Assembly: GCF_027579695.1 (NCBI RefSeq)
Contig: NC_083577.1
Location: 69,325,616-69,389,615 of the forward strand
Source of the DNA: Neoarius graeffei
Lineage: Eukaryota > Chordata > Actinopteri > Siluriformes > Ariidae
Direction of reading: 5' to 3'
DNA: 64,000 bases
Shown here: positions 1 through 12,778 of the stretch, piece after piece
Layout of the letters: each line of letters begins with the position of its first letter
How positions within the stretch are numbered: position 1 is the stretch's first letter
The notes under the pieces: model-generated
What the model was told of the DNA's origin: nothing
Databases searched by the model: none
Seen by the model: only the letters and a program-made list of their open reading frames with translations
Translations under genes and position numbers: made by a program

Positions 1-1193
1 CACCAAATGTTTTCTATGGGTGAAAGATCTGGACTGCAGGCTGGCCAGTTCAGTACCCGGACCCTTCTTCTACGCAGCCATGATGCTGTAATTGATGCAG
101 TATGTGGTTTGGCATTGTCATGTTGGAAAATGCAAGGTCTTTCCTGAAAGAGACGTCGTCTGGATGGGAGCATATGTTGCTCTAGAACCTGGATATACCT
201 TTCAGCATTGATGGTGTCTTTTCAGATGTGTAAGCTGCCCATGCCACACGCACTAATGCAACCCCATACCATCAGAGATGCAGGCTTCTGAACTGAGCGC
301 TGATAACAACTTGGGTCGTCCTTCTCCTCTTTAGTCCGAATGACACGGCATCCCTGATTTCCATAAAGAACTTCAAATTTTGATTCGTCTGACCACAGAA
401 CAGTTTTCCACTTTGCCACAGTCCATTTTAAATGAGCCTTGGCCCAGAGAAGACGTCTGCGCTTCTGGATCATGTTTAGATACGGCTTCTTCTTTGAACT
501 ATAGAGTTTTAGCTGCCAGCGGCAGATGGCACCGTGAATTGTGTTCACAGATAATGTTCTCTGGAAATATTCCTGAGCCCATTTTGTGATTTCCAATACA
601 GAAGCATGCCTGTATGTGATGCAGTGCCGTCTAAGGGCCCGAAGATCACGGGCACCCAGTATGGTTTTCCGGCCTTGACCCTTACGCACAGAGATTCTCT
701 GAATCTTTTGATGATATTATGCACTGTAGATGATGATATGTTCAAACTCTTTGCAATTTTACACTGTCGAACTCCTTTCTGATATTGCTCCACTATTTGT
801 CGGTGCAGAATTAGGGGGATTGGTGAGCCTCTTCCCATATTTACTTCTGAGAGCTGCTGCCACTCCAAGATGCTCTTTTTATACCCAGTCATGTTAATGA
901 CCTATTGCCAATTGACCTAATGAGTTGCAATTTGGTCCTCCAGCTGTTCCTTTTTTGTACCTTTAACTTTTCCAGCCTCTTTTTGCCCCTGTCCCAACTT
1001 TGACATGGTGTTGAAATTTCATGACAGCAAAGGAGCCAATATTTGGCATGAAATTTCAAAATGTCTCACTTTCGACATTTGATATGTTGTCTATGTTCTA
1101 TTGTGAATACAATATCAGTTTTTGAGATTTGTAAATTATTGCATTCCGTTTTTATTTACAATTTGTACTTTGTCCCAACTTTTTTGGAATCAG

Positions 1194-1196
<3 letters not shown>
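1..1196 (-). mobile_element. Tc1-like DNA transposon, degraded, left end outside window
   Basis: Minus-strand reading gives Tc1-type transposase pieces: an N-terminal helix-turn-helix part at 545-892 (residues IVEQYQKGVRQCKIAKSLN) and a catalytic part at 222-689 with the W-SDESKFEV block holding the first catalytic aspartates, then [10 protein letters not shown]. Bases 1-221 continue the C-terminal part in another frame. The right end is the usual fish Tc1 terminus (TTGTCCCAACTTTTTTGGAA-like, about 1178-1192). The reading frame is broken between the two pieces, so it is a dead copy. A related copy in the opposite direction starts at about 63165. Confidence 0.85.
222..892 (-). pseudogene. Tc1-like transposase, frameshifted
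   Basis: Two overlapping minus-strand frames (545-892 and 222-689) together cover the paired-type DNA-binding region and the start of the DDE domain of a Tc1 transposase. The frame changes near 550-690, so no single protein is made. Family assignment is from the WSDESKFE and MVWGC motifs. Confidence 0.8.

Positions 1197-1226
<30 letters not shown>
1197..1226. repeat. (TAA)n microsatellite
   Basis: About nine ATA/TAA units directly after the Tc1 terminus. Confidence 0.9.
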
Positions 1227-1227
<1 letters not shown>

Positions 1228-1335
1228 CTTGTAGCAAAATTGGTCTTCATTAGTGAATACAGATTTTTTTTTTCATGAGTACCTGCTGTAAAATGTATAT
1301 TGAGTCCAAACTGGCTATGGCACATATGCTATGGA

Positions 1336-1704
1336 TCTATCCATCCATTATCCATAACTGCTTATCCTGTACAGGGTCACAGGAAAGCTGGAGCCTATCC
1401 CAGCTGACTACGGGCAAAAAGTGGGGTACACCCTGGGCAAGTCGCCAGGTCATCACAGGGCTGACACATAGACACAGACAACCATTCACACTCACATTCA
1501 CACCTACGGTCAATTTAGAGTCACCAGTTAACCTAACCTGCATGTCTTTGGACTGTGGGGGAAACCGGAGCACCTGGAAGAAACCCACACGGACACAGGA
1601 AGAACATGCAAACTCCACACAGAAAGGCCCTCACTGGCCGCTGGGCTCGAACCCAGAACCTTCTTGCTGTGAGGCGACAGTGCTAACCACTACACCATCT
1701 ATGG
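1336..1704 (-). mobile_element. V-SINE, full length
   Basis: Reads from the 3' tail (CCATCCATTATCC) to a tRNA-like head on the minus strand. The head has RNA polymerase III box-like stretches (TGGTGTAGTGGTTAGC and GGTTCGAGCCC), then the strongly conserved middle typical of the V-SINE superfamily, which includes zebrafish DANA. The short direct repeat CTATGGA borders both sides. Long open frames across it are fortuitous. Confidence 0.85.
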
Positions 1705-1709
1705 AATTG

Positions 1710-2600
1710 TGGTTTTTTTATTTAAAAAAAAAAAAGTTTTTCATCTTCAACTCGTTCACACCACCGTGCCACCCGAGGATTATGGATATATAATATTATA
1801 TACACTTATGCATAGCAAGGACATACAGAGTTAATGGTCATGGTTGCCAGATTGAACGTGCCATTTCCTATCCAAATAACCCCGCTGGGTTCACTGTAAC
1901 CAGCCCTGAAATGTAACGACTTCCAGCCACTGGACGAAGCTTTTATTAGCCACAAGGTGATTAAATAGCCACACCTTTCTCACGCCATTCAAATGCTTTA
2001 GTGATGATTAATTTTGGAGTAAATATAACATGTTAAAGTATGACATAATGCTATAGTGTAAATTCTACAGTAACTTAGTGTTGTATAAAGTGTTATATTC
2101 GAACATACTTTTTCATATTTGATCCAAAGAACTTTCCTTGACTGAAATTTCAATGCATTCCCGTTTCCTAACCATTATTGACATCACTGAGCTACAAAGA
2201 TGGCACAAGCATCTGTCCATGCTGAGAGAATTGTGTCGATCATCCCCACAGCTTGCAGATGGCAGCTAACAGCTCGACCATGTGTCCGAGTTATCAGGCA
2301 ACTGTACACTGAATATACGCCGATAATCCAAACCCACATGGCAGATGTTATCTGCAAACAAAGCATCACAATACTGCACACAATGTAAACAGTTCAGTCA
2401 AAGCTTACAATGACCACCTGTACAAGAACCATTGCTGTGAAATGTTTTTTTACTGTCTCTTCTCCATTGCTCCATTCCCCCGGTCATATATCATGTTTGT
2501 GGAAGGTGATCACAGCCTCCAGTTTTATTCATAGGAAAGCCAGCTGGGATTTCTGCTCTGTGAAAGATCAAAGATGGCTGCCATGACAGACACAAAATCC
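1710..2600. other. Unassigned sequence
   Basis: AT-rich unique-looking sequence with short unsupported open frames on both strands around 2184-2388. I recognise no gene or repeat here. Confidence 0.5.
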
Positions 2601-2650
2601 CGGTCACAAACCCATACACACTCCACTACAACAAACAGAGCATTTCACAC

Positions 2651-2799
2651 CAAGTTTGTCTTTAGTAGGACTTGTGTTGTAAGAAAGAAAGTCTAGAGAG
2701 GCATCCTCTATCCTCGAGATCAGGGCCCTGAGGCTCTCCACAGCTGAATCCACCCTTCTTTCACAATTACATGATGTAATCTCAGCAAACAAGTCAGTC
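2651..2799 (-). other. Possible orphan coding exon
   Basis: On the minus strand a pyrimidine-rich acceptor (CCCCCTCCAG) precedes an open 149-nt stretch that ends at a GTGTGA donor. It encodes TDLFAEITSCNCERRVDSAV, then ESLRALISRIEDASLDFLSY, then NTSPTKDKL. Composition looks protein-like and is not repeat-derived as far as I can see. I do not recognise the family. No partner exon was found nearby, so it could be chance or a decayed exon. Confidence 0.3.
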
Positions 2800-3065
2800 C
2801 TGGAGGGGGGACTGTGGTGGGGTCCGGTTTACAACTGCACATCTGCTACATGTACATAGCTTCACCATCAGACAATTTTAAAGGAATAGATCAGGAATTT
2901 TACACAATATCTATTTACTGCATGTCTGTTAATACTAGATACAGACTACAATTTTGGCATGTTTCCCTGTACTAAGAAAATAACAAATCCCAATGGGCTA
3001 TTGAAATCCAAGGGTAGATGGCAGGACAGTCAGAAAATGTGGATATAAAAAAGTTTTAGGTGGGG

Positions 3066-3440
3066 GGCGGCACGGTGGTGTCGTGGTTAGCACTGTCGCC
3101 TCACAGCAAGAAGGTCCGGGTTCGAGCCCCGTGGCCGGCGAGGGCCTTTCTGTGTGGAGTTTGCATGTTCTCCCCGTGTCCGCGTGGGTTTCCTCCAGGT
3201 GCTCTGGTTTCCCCCACAGTCCAAAGACATGCAGGTTAGGTTAACTGGTGATTCTAAATTGACCGTAGGTGCGAATGTGAGTGTGAATGGTTGTCTGTGT
3301 CTATGTGTCAGCCCTGTGATGACCTGGCGACTTGTCCAGGGTGTACCCCGCCTTTCACCCGTAGTCAGGTGGGATAGGCTCCAGCTCGCCTGTGACCCTG
3401 TAGAACAGGATAAAGCGGCTACAGATAAGGAGATGAGATG
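3066..3440 (+). mobile_element. V-SINE, full length
   Basis: Starts with the tRNA-like head GGCGGCACGGTGGTGTCGTG, runs through the conserved V domain and ends in a GATGAGATGAG tail. Target-site duplication AGTTTTAGGTGG lies on both sides (about 3053 and 3439), so the insertion is fairly young. Confidence 0.95.
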
Positions 3441-4453
3441 AGTTTTAGGTGGAAGGATTTGTGTTACCATGGTAAAAACGAACATGGAAGTATTTCAGTT
3501 TTTACCTGATGACTCATGGATATCACAAAACTTCTGAGGGCTGTTTCACAATTAGGGCATACTTTACAGGTCCATGGTAGTCCAAAAATCAAACCTCTGA
3601 TTTTTGTGTTTCTCTGCTGCCAAAAAAAAAAAAAAACCCTAACCTTTTGAGATGGAAATTAACTGGGCAGAATTTCAGACCTACAGATCATATACTGGGC
3701 GTGTTACTTGTAGTGAGAAGACGTCATATTTCTAAAATTTACCTGCTTTCTTATAGTCCACAAGAGGAAGGGATACAAAGTGACAAACTGTTGAAATGTA
3801 TGTGATTTTAAGTACAAATTTTCAAGTACTGTGCAGCAGTGTTTGGACATGGTCACTCAGAGGAACTGGAGAAAGCAAAGGACTGAATTTCACACAGTGA
3901 AAGATTACAATACACTTAACCAGGAAATTAGAGAACCAGGAAATGTTCATATTTTTAAGCGCAACTTAACATTGTTTTTACATACTAGATATTCAGAATT
4001 ATTAGCTTTCTAATGTATTTATAGTTTTTAAACACTATTTGTATTTATTAGTAGTTTTAATTTATGAGGTCCTTTTTGAAAATCATGTAGCATGAAAAAA
4101 AAAAAGTTTCCTCAATAAATATTATCATTATTATTGTTGTTGTGCTAACTGAGCACTGTCGCCTCACAGCAAGAAGGTCCGGGTTCGAGCCCAGTGGCCA
4201 ATGAGGGCCTTTCTGTGTGGAGTTTGCATATTCTCCCCGTGTCTACATGGGTTTCCGGTTTCCCCCACAGCCCAAAGACATGGAGGTTAGGCTAATTGGT
4301 GTCTCTAAATTATAGGTGTGAATGTTTGTGTGAATAGTTGTTTGTCTCCATGTGTCAGCCCTGTGATGGCCTGGCGACTTATCCAGGGCGTACCCCGTCT
4401 CTCGCCCATAGTCAGCTGGTATAGGCTCCAGCTTGCCTGTGATTCTGCACATA

Positions 4454-6053
<1,600 letters not shown>

Positions 6054-6109
6054 TAAGTGGCTACAGATAATGGATGCATGGATGGATGGATGGATGGATG
6101 GATCGTGCT

Positions 6110-6660
6110 AACTGTAATAACAGCTGAAGTGGTGACAATCCTTGTAGTTTTCCAGAGAGGATACTTTTTGACAGGCTCACATTTCAACCACAAGTGAAAC
6201 TCTGCTGCAAATGCACCTTGCATCTGTTTCAAGTCCTGGCTTCTTTTTTTTTACTATGCAACAGAAGAATATTCTGCTTCAAACAAGACAAATATTCCCT
6301 TTAAAAAAATCATCATTTACAATGTCATCATATGGGGAATGTTTTCCAGAGAGGACATTTTTCATGGACAAAGGATACTATTGGAGGCGCTTAGTTTACA
6401 AGAAAAAAGTAACTGCCATTGAAATATCTTTCTATTGTGAATGAAAAATACATCCCAAAATAAAACCTAGTCAGTGCTAAAAAATGAAATTCTGAATTTA
6501 ACCAGTAAAATTTAAAGTTGTTATTGGAGCCTAGCTCTGTTGTGTGACCCCCACCATTTTTTTTTATTGTGTTTATTTATTGTATCCGAGGTGGAAGCTT
6601 AATAAAATAAAATTTACAAATTAAATTTTAAGTGTAATCATTACAACAGAATTAAATTAA
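6110..6660. other. Unassigned sequence
   Basis: AT-rich; short open frames only. Nothing recognised. Confidence 0.4.
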
Positions 6661-6663
6661 AAT

Positions 6664-6960
6664 GACCACTAGGTAGGTAGGTAGGAAGAAAGAAAGAACG
6701 AACTGTATTCATCACACTTGTGAAATTCCCCTCTGCATTTAACCCATCTGAAGCAGTGAACACACACACGCACCACACACGAGCAATGAGCACACACACC
6801 CAGAGCAGTGGGCAGCCATGCTAACAGCGCCCGGAGAGCAGTTGGGAGTTAGGTGCCTCGCTCAAGGGCACCTCAGCCCAAGGCCGTCCCATATTAACCT
6901 AACCGCATGTTTTTGAACTGTGGGGGAAACTGAAAACTGAGCCCGCATTTTACTTTTACA
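6664..6960 (-). repeat. Interspersed fish repeat with V-SINE-like core remnant
   Basis: A short AGGT/AAAG repeat is followed by TTCCCCTCTGCATTTAACCC, a CA-rich stretch, and CAGTTGGGAGTTAGGTGCCT...CTCAAGGGCACCTCAG. It ends in a fragment of the V-SINE core (CTAACCGCATGTTTTTGAAC, TGTGGGGGAAACTG). The same tail joined to a full V core and tRNA head occurs at 36716-37140, so this looks like a truncated copy of that SINE family. Confidence 0.6.
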
Positions 6961-7744
6961 AACATATTTACCAGAACTTATAAGCGACATTACTGCTGTA
7001 GATAGGGCTGGTGTGCCCCTGTAAAATAAGGTATAATAAACTCCAGCATATATCTATACACTGGACCTCGTTGCAGAAGTTAGCTGGTGTTATTAAAAAA
7101 AGACGACCATGATTGTGAAACAGCCCCTGAAAAATGAAGTGAAACAGAATTACTTTTTACAATACTGCCCAAGTGTTGGTAAATCCTATAAACTGCATAT
7201 GAGCGAATTTGGTAAGACAGTCATTCATGGCCAGCTCATCCCAAGACCAAAATTACTATCATAACATTTTTTATTGTCTACTGACTTAATTCAGGAACAT
7301 GCTATAGACGTCCATTGGAAGTGTTTTTAGTAACTGGGTTGTCCATCCGTTTCTCCATATAAACATGCTTGAATTATGCTCTGTGGTAATCACACCTACA
7401 CTATAAATGCAGTGTATAGAAATAAAGTTGAAAAACATCGAACTATCCCTTTAAGACAAACTCACATGTTAATAGTCTGTCATCCAATGCAAATCAGTAT
7501 GTGGAGAGACCTGTTAGAGCTTTCGGCAGTTTAGCTCCCTTCTACTCTGAAATTTTTACAGGATTTAAGCTATAATTTAAAATAAACAGATGAACCACTC
7601 CCTCAGCACAAACATCCCACTGCTCCTCCGACTCAAGTCAAAGATCAGATATGTAAAATGCAAAACAGGTTTTTATTAAACTCCGTGTCTGCTATACAAA
7701 AAAGACAAGTTTGAGAGACCTGGAAATGTGCCTGTACCTATACT
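6961..7744. other. Unassigned sequence
   Basis: No gene seen. Contains the right-hand inverted-repeat ends described under 2877-7455. Confidence 0.4.
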
Positions 7745-8280
7745 CTTCTACTGTAGAAGCTGTATCCTGTAACGATTTATGATCACACTATCTAGTGTCA
7801 CCCAGAAGAGGATGGGTTCTTTCTGAGTCTGGTTCCTCTCAAGGTTTCTTCCTCATGTGCTCTCAGGGAGTTTTTCCCTTTACCATTTTTCACCTCTGGC
7901 TTGCAAATTAGGCATCTACATCCGGATTTCTGTAAAACTGTTTAGTGACAATGTCTATTGTTCCAAAAGTCCTTCCTGCACCGTATGGTGCATTTGGCGG
8001 TGCCAATCTCCGTTTCTGTAGCCCTCGGCCTCTCGCCTATACAGCTAGGGTTACAGTATGGGGCTGGTCCTCTGGTAACCATGAGAGTTTGACTCCCCAC
8101 TCACATCTGTATTGCAGCATGCCTTGCCAGACAGCAGTAGGTACCATTATGATGGTCTTTGGTATGACCCGACCGCAAGTAGAACTCGTGATCCCCCGAT
8201 CGAGAGGCGGACACGCTAACCACTAGGCCAACTCAGGGTCATTGTTCCAAACAATATACAAATAAATTGAACTGATCTTC
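7745..8280 (+). repeat. Common fish interspersed repeat, interrupted
   Basis: Motifs CACCCAGAAGAGGATGGGTT, TCTGGTTCCTCTCAAGGTTT and CAGGGAGTTTTTCCC, ending ATACAAATAAATTGAACTGA, belong to a repeat I know from many fish genomes. Related sequence (TTATTTGTATAGCGC) occurs inside the composite at 12810-12960. A SINE at 7968-8240 splits it. Confidence 0.6.
7968..8240 (-). mobile_element. tRNA-derived SINE, family different from V-SINE
   Basis: Reverse complement starts GAGTTGGCCTAGTGGTTAGC, a tRNA-like A-box region, with a degenerate B-box (GATCACGAGTTC) 30-40 bases later. Target-site duplication ATTGTTCCAAA is perfect (7957-7967 and 8241-8251). The body lacks the V-SINE conserved core. Confidence 0.75.
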
Positions 8281-8311
8281 CACTGAAGCTTTGTGTGACC
8301 ATTTCCTTTGC

Positions 8312-9066
8312 TTAAAGGAGTACGCCACCCCCAAGTGAAATTGAGTCAGTCCCTAGAGTTGGATGAGTGAGCCAAAGCATTTTGTAGCCGACCCAGCCAT
8401 TGTCCTGATCTGGAAACGTCCCGGTTAGCTTTAGCTTAGTCGCTGTAATCCGGCATGTCCAGATAGCATTGTCGTTGCAAAAGTTAATCAAATAACTCAA
8501 GATTTTTTATAATTATTTCTCATGACCTGTACATTCACATCGAGTACACATATCAATGCAAATTAACACGAAGGGATTTACTAGACCAATTTATATCTGG
8601 AACTATTTTCGGCCACAGCACAGGCAAAGCACCGCTGCAGGCGCAAAGACACCACGCAGCACCACAACTTCCGTCAATACACCAGTGTTACCAGGGAAAC
8701 CAGGGTTTTCAGGTGCTGCGTGGTGTCTTTGCGCCTGCAGCGGTGCATTGCCTGTGCTGTGGCTGAAAATAGTTCCAGATATAAATTGGTCTAGTAAGTC
8801 CCTTCGTGTTAATTTGCATTGATGTGTACTCGATGTGAATGTACAGGTCATGAGAAATAATTATAAAAAATCTTGAGTTATTTGATTAACTTTTGCAACG
8901 ACAATGCTAGCTGGACACGCCGGATTACAGCGACTACGCTAAGCTAAAGCTAACCGGGACGTTTCCAGATCAGGACAATGGCTGGGTCGGCTACAAAACG
9001 CTTTGGCTCACTCATCCAACTCTAGGGACTGACTCAATTTCACTTGGGGGTGGCGTATTCCTTTAA
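8312..9066. mobile_element. Foldback (hairpin) element with TTAA ends
   Basis: A near-perfect inverted repeat. The left arm (8312-8663) begins TTAAAGGAGTACGCCACCCC; the right arm (8712-9066) ends in its complement; the loop is about 48 nt. TTAA sits at both extremities, as for piggyBac/Kolobok-type target sites. No coding capacity is supported. RNA from either strand would fold into a roughly 350-bp duplex. Confidence 0.93.
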
Positions 9067-9790
9067 GGTTCTTATGCGACAGAAATGAGAAATGACTGAA
9101 TTGCAAGAAAATGTGTCTTGAATCCAGCCATCCCGTTTATATTTTCACATTACAATTTCATGGTCAAATCAAGTGGAAGAAATCTAGGCAGATACTACTT
9201 TAGTGGTAACGTATACAAGGATAACAGCAGCAGTAGTACATAGATACAGATTGAAAGGGCAACAGAATTAGATGTGTAAATGAATGAAATGAAACAGAGG
9301 ACAGTCTCTGTGTACCTCACCATACAATGTTCACTTAACCCTTGGCTTAATTCACTTCTTAACTCAAGCATACAAGGTATAACCTACAGGGTACCAGAAG
9401 ATGAAATAAACCACCCATCAATACCATTGATAACACAAAACAGAAGTTCAACTAAAACAACTTCAAAGGCAGAGAATCATACGAATAACAAACGGCCTAG
9501 CATTGGCCTGTTTCACAATAACATGTTATTCATCATGCTTGTTTTGGGAGTGTTGTTAGATGCCACTAAACTATGCAATCCACTGGTGTGGCAAGTAATT
9601 GCTATTTCTGAGCCCCACTATCACCATTTGCCCTCTATCCATGGTCCCCCCCCAAACTGACCTGGATTCATCTGAGCAAGAATTCTCAAAATACAGACTA
9701 ATCTTCCCACCCGTTTCACACTGAAAGCATCTGTTCACTGCCGGCTCTGTATAGACCTGGCTCTACACACCTCCATAAGCAGCAAACACA
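9067..9790. other. Unassigned sequence
   Basis: No recognised gene or repeat. A 126-codon open frame at 9280-9660 has low-complexity, non-family-like content and is not supported. Confidence 0.4.
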
Positions 9791-9800
9791 CACAACTAAC

Positions 9801-10851
9801 GCTACGTTCACACTGCAAGGCTTAATGCTCAATTCCAATTTTTTTGTGAAATCCGATTTTTTTGTGAGGTCGTTCACATTAACAAATATATGCGACTTGT
9901 ATGTGATCCTCAGTATGAACGAAAAGCGACCTAAAAGTGTTCCGCATGCGCACTGCAGGATACGACGACGTCACACGCAGTGAGCATGGCCAGTGTTTAC
10001 GGAAGTAAAACCGCCCGGTTGCGGTATGACTCATCCAATCTAGCTTGAATAGCTGCATCCCCCCAAATGGAAATCAGCTCCCTAACCTCTGCGTCCTTCC
10101 ATTGAGAAGATTCAGAACCTTCACAGCCCGAAGCGTCCCTCGCACTGATGTCATGCGCAGGGGCGCAGATACGTTTTTTGAACTGGGGGGGGGGGGGGAC
10201 AAAAAACTGGGGGGGACAAAGCTGCCAGCAAACCAACCCCAACATGCCTGTCAAACTTGTTGTTAGTAACCATAGCAACCAAGCTCGAGCTCGCAACCTG
10301 TGCAGTCTGCGCAGCTCAACCAACCGAATATCAGTCTTTGTTTTGTTTTATGTGAGTTGTTGCAACTATATGTATACACTGCTGTGCACCTCAATAAACC
10401 GAATGGTAATTAGTCTTTTGATTTTTCCGTGAGGTTTGCCTTATGCAAAGAAAGACAGCATATACGTTTTTTCCTCCCTATAAGTAGGGGGGACCGAATG
10501 AGGTGAATTTAAATATGACTCGTCCCACCCTCTATCTGCGCCCGTGATTATGCGCCATGTTGTTGTAACTTTTTTGAGAGACCCGCCGCCTACTTCAGCG
10601 CAGAATAGTGACGTTTGTGGCTTGTTGATGACGTGTAAGTCGGATGAATGCGACCTGGCGGTTCAGACTGAAGTCGCATATGAAAAGAGCGGATAGGAAT
10701 CGGAATTAGGACCACATATCCAAACGGCCTGGGTCGGATTTGAAAAAATCGGATCTGTGTCGTTCATATTGTCAATAAAAGATCGGATACAGGTCACATA
10801 TGGGCGAAAAGATCGGATTTGAGTCACTTCAGCCTGCAGTGTGAACGTAGC
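9801..10851. mobile_element. Non-autonomous TIR transposon (CTACGTTCACACTGCA ends)
   Basis: Terminal inverted repeats GCTACGTTCACACTGCA (9801) and TGCAGTGTGAACGTAGC (10835-10851). Sub-terminal GATCGGATTT and CATATG-rich stretches are shared with the copy at 43845-45047. No transposase frame. A hAT-type MITE (10158-10545) is nested inside. Target duplication is not clear, so the superfamily is open. Confidence 0.85.
10158..10545. mobile_element. hAT-type MITE, copy 1
   Basis: Ends CAGGGGCGCAGATACG and ATCTGCGCCCGTG are inverted repeats, with 8-bp flanks GTCATGCG/ATTATGCG (6 of 8 match). Near the left end a G-run (14 G) plus GGGGGGGAC repeats stand out. Copy 2 at 55588-55995 has a perfect 8-bp target duplication. 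Confidence 0.85.
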
Positions 10852-11305
10852 CAAAGTTTCTTCATTCATTCCAGACTGTGTGTATGTACTGGTACGGTAT
10901 GTGCTTGGAGCCAAACATGGGTATGATTACATACTCAAAACCAACCTTTAACAAAAAAAAAAAAAAAACTCGAACTGTTCAAGACAAGAAATAAGAGTTC
11001 AATAAAAGCAACTGTGTGTATCATCTTTCAACCCTTAGACAGCTGGATGACCTCTCTGCAGGTAACCTTAAACAGCCTCGGGGATGATCATAAGCCTGCG
11101 ACGCTCTGCTGTTTTACACCCTGACACGAATTCAGAAGTTAACTGATATCTATAATAACTTAAAGGAAGGATGATCTTACATTAAGATCACATCCTAAAG
11201 TTGAAACATTGAAAGCACCTCTTCAGGACATGTTTTTCTTTAGCTCTTTATGTCCCATTAATCCAACACCATGCGTGAAGGCACATGATGAAAATAAACA
11301 GATAT
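10852..11305. other. Unassigned sequence
   Basis: Includes an A-run at about 10953. No gene or repeat recognised. Confidence 0.4.
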
Positions 11306-11445
11306 ACAGTACCAGTTCAAAGGTTTGGACACACCTACTCATTCGCATAGGTTTTTTTCTGTATTTTGACTTTTCTACATTGTAGAACGATACTGAAGAC
11401 ATCAAAATTACGAAATAACATCTGGAACATATGGAATTATCCATC

Positions 11446-12388
11446 CATCATCATCTGTAGCTGCTTATCCTGTGCAGGGTAGCAGGCAAGCTGGAGTCTA
11501 TCCCAGCTGACTAGGGGCAAGGGGTGGGGTACACCCTGGACAAGTCACCAGGTCATCACAGGGCTGACACATATGCCCCTTTTCCACCAAAGCAGTTCCA
11601 GGGCTGGTTCGGGGCCAGTGCTTAGTTTGGAACCGGGTTTTCTGTTTCCACTGACAAAGAACTGGCTCTGGGGCCAGAAAAACCGGTTCCAGGCTAGCAC
11701 CAACTCTCTGCTGGGCCAGAGGAAAGAACCGCTTACGTCAGCGGGGGGGCGGAGTTGTTAAGACCAACAACAATAACAAGACCGCGAAAGATCGCCATTT
11801 TTAAGCGACGAGAAGCAGCAGCTGTACAAACGCGAAGTCATCCATTATTATTATTGTTGTTGCCGCTGCTGCTTCTTCCGTGTTGTTTTTGCTTTGATAT
11901 TCGTGCCAAGGTTTATGTAAACGTAGCGCCGTAACTTCCATATATAGTGACGTAACTGACGTATACAGCGACGTAACTGACGTATACAGCGACGTAACTG
12001 ACGTATACAGCGACGTAATGACGTGGCTCCGCTTAGCACCGCGAGCGATGGAAAAGCAAACTGGTTCTCAGCTGGCTTGCAAGTTGAACGAGTTGTGAAC
12101 CACCACAAGCACTGGCTCCGAACCAGCCCTGGAACTGATTTGGTGGAAAAGGGGTAAGAGAGACAAACAACCATTCACACCTACGGTCAATTTAGAGCCA
12201 ACAATTAACTTAACCTGCATGTCTTTGGACTGTGGAGGAAACCGGAGCACCTGGAAGAAACCCACACAGACACGGGGAAAACATGCAAACTCCAGACAGA
12301 AAGGCCTTCATCGGCTGGTGGGCTCAAACCCAGAACCTTCTTGCTGTGAGGCGACAGTGCTAACCACTACACCACCATGCCGCCCATC
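11446..12388 (-). mobile_element. V-SINE split by a MITE
   Basis: Tail-first V-SINE (CTGTAGCTGCTTATCCTG...) on the minus strand, broken at 11571 by a TIR element and resuming at 12157 through the V core to the tRNA-like head near 12388. It sits inside the Tc1 remnant at 11308-12780, so there are three nested layers. Confidence 0.88.
11572..12154. mobile_element. MITE with CCCCTTTTCCACCAAA ends
   Basis: About 50-bp inverted ends: CCCCTTTTCCACCAAAGCAG at the left and ATTTGGTGGAAAAGGGG at the right. The interior has a small tandem repeat of about 21 bp (GTAACTGACGTATACAGCGAC, written here as GTAACTGACG/TATACAGCGAC) in three to four copies at 11945-12016. Superfamily not determined. Confidence 0.82.
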
Positions 12389-12778
12389 CCTATGGTGTCA
12401 CAAAAGTGTATTTTTCTACATACAGTAATTTTAAAAAAAGAAAGAAAAGGCTGTGTGAAATAAAAAATTTCATCTTTTAGTTTCTACAAAATAGCTACCA
12501 TTTACCTTGATGACGCTTTGCACACGATTGGCATTATCTTAACCAGCTTCATGAGGTGGTCACCTGGAATGCTCTTCAATTAACAGGTGCCATCAAAACT
12601 TAATTAGTGCAATTTCTTGCCTTTGTAATGTGCTTGAGATCAAACAGTAAATAATAAAAGCACAGTAAATAGCCCTACTCCACAGCTGTAGTGATCCATA
12701 TTATGCCAAGAATCGCTCAACAAAGTAAAGAGAAACGACATCCATCATTACTTTAAGATATGAAGAGTCTTAATTCAG

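Noticed and set aside
1275-1793. 172-codon open frame
   Set aside because: Lies across a V-SINE; the same frames appear in every copy (for example 3087-3485, 54472-54855, 57061-57369). Repeat-derived, not a gene.
9280-9660. 126-codon open frame
   Set aside because: No recognisable domain, no splice or promoter context, uneven composition. Treated as chance.
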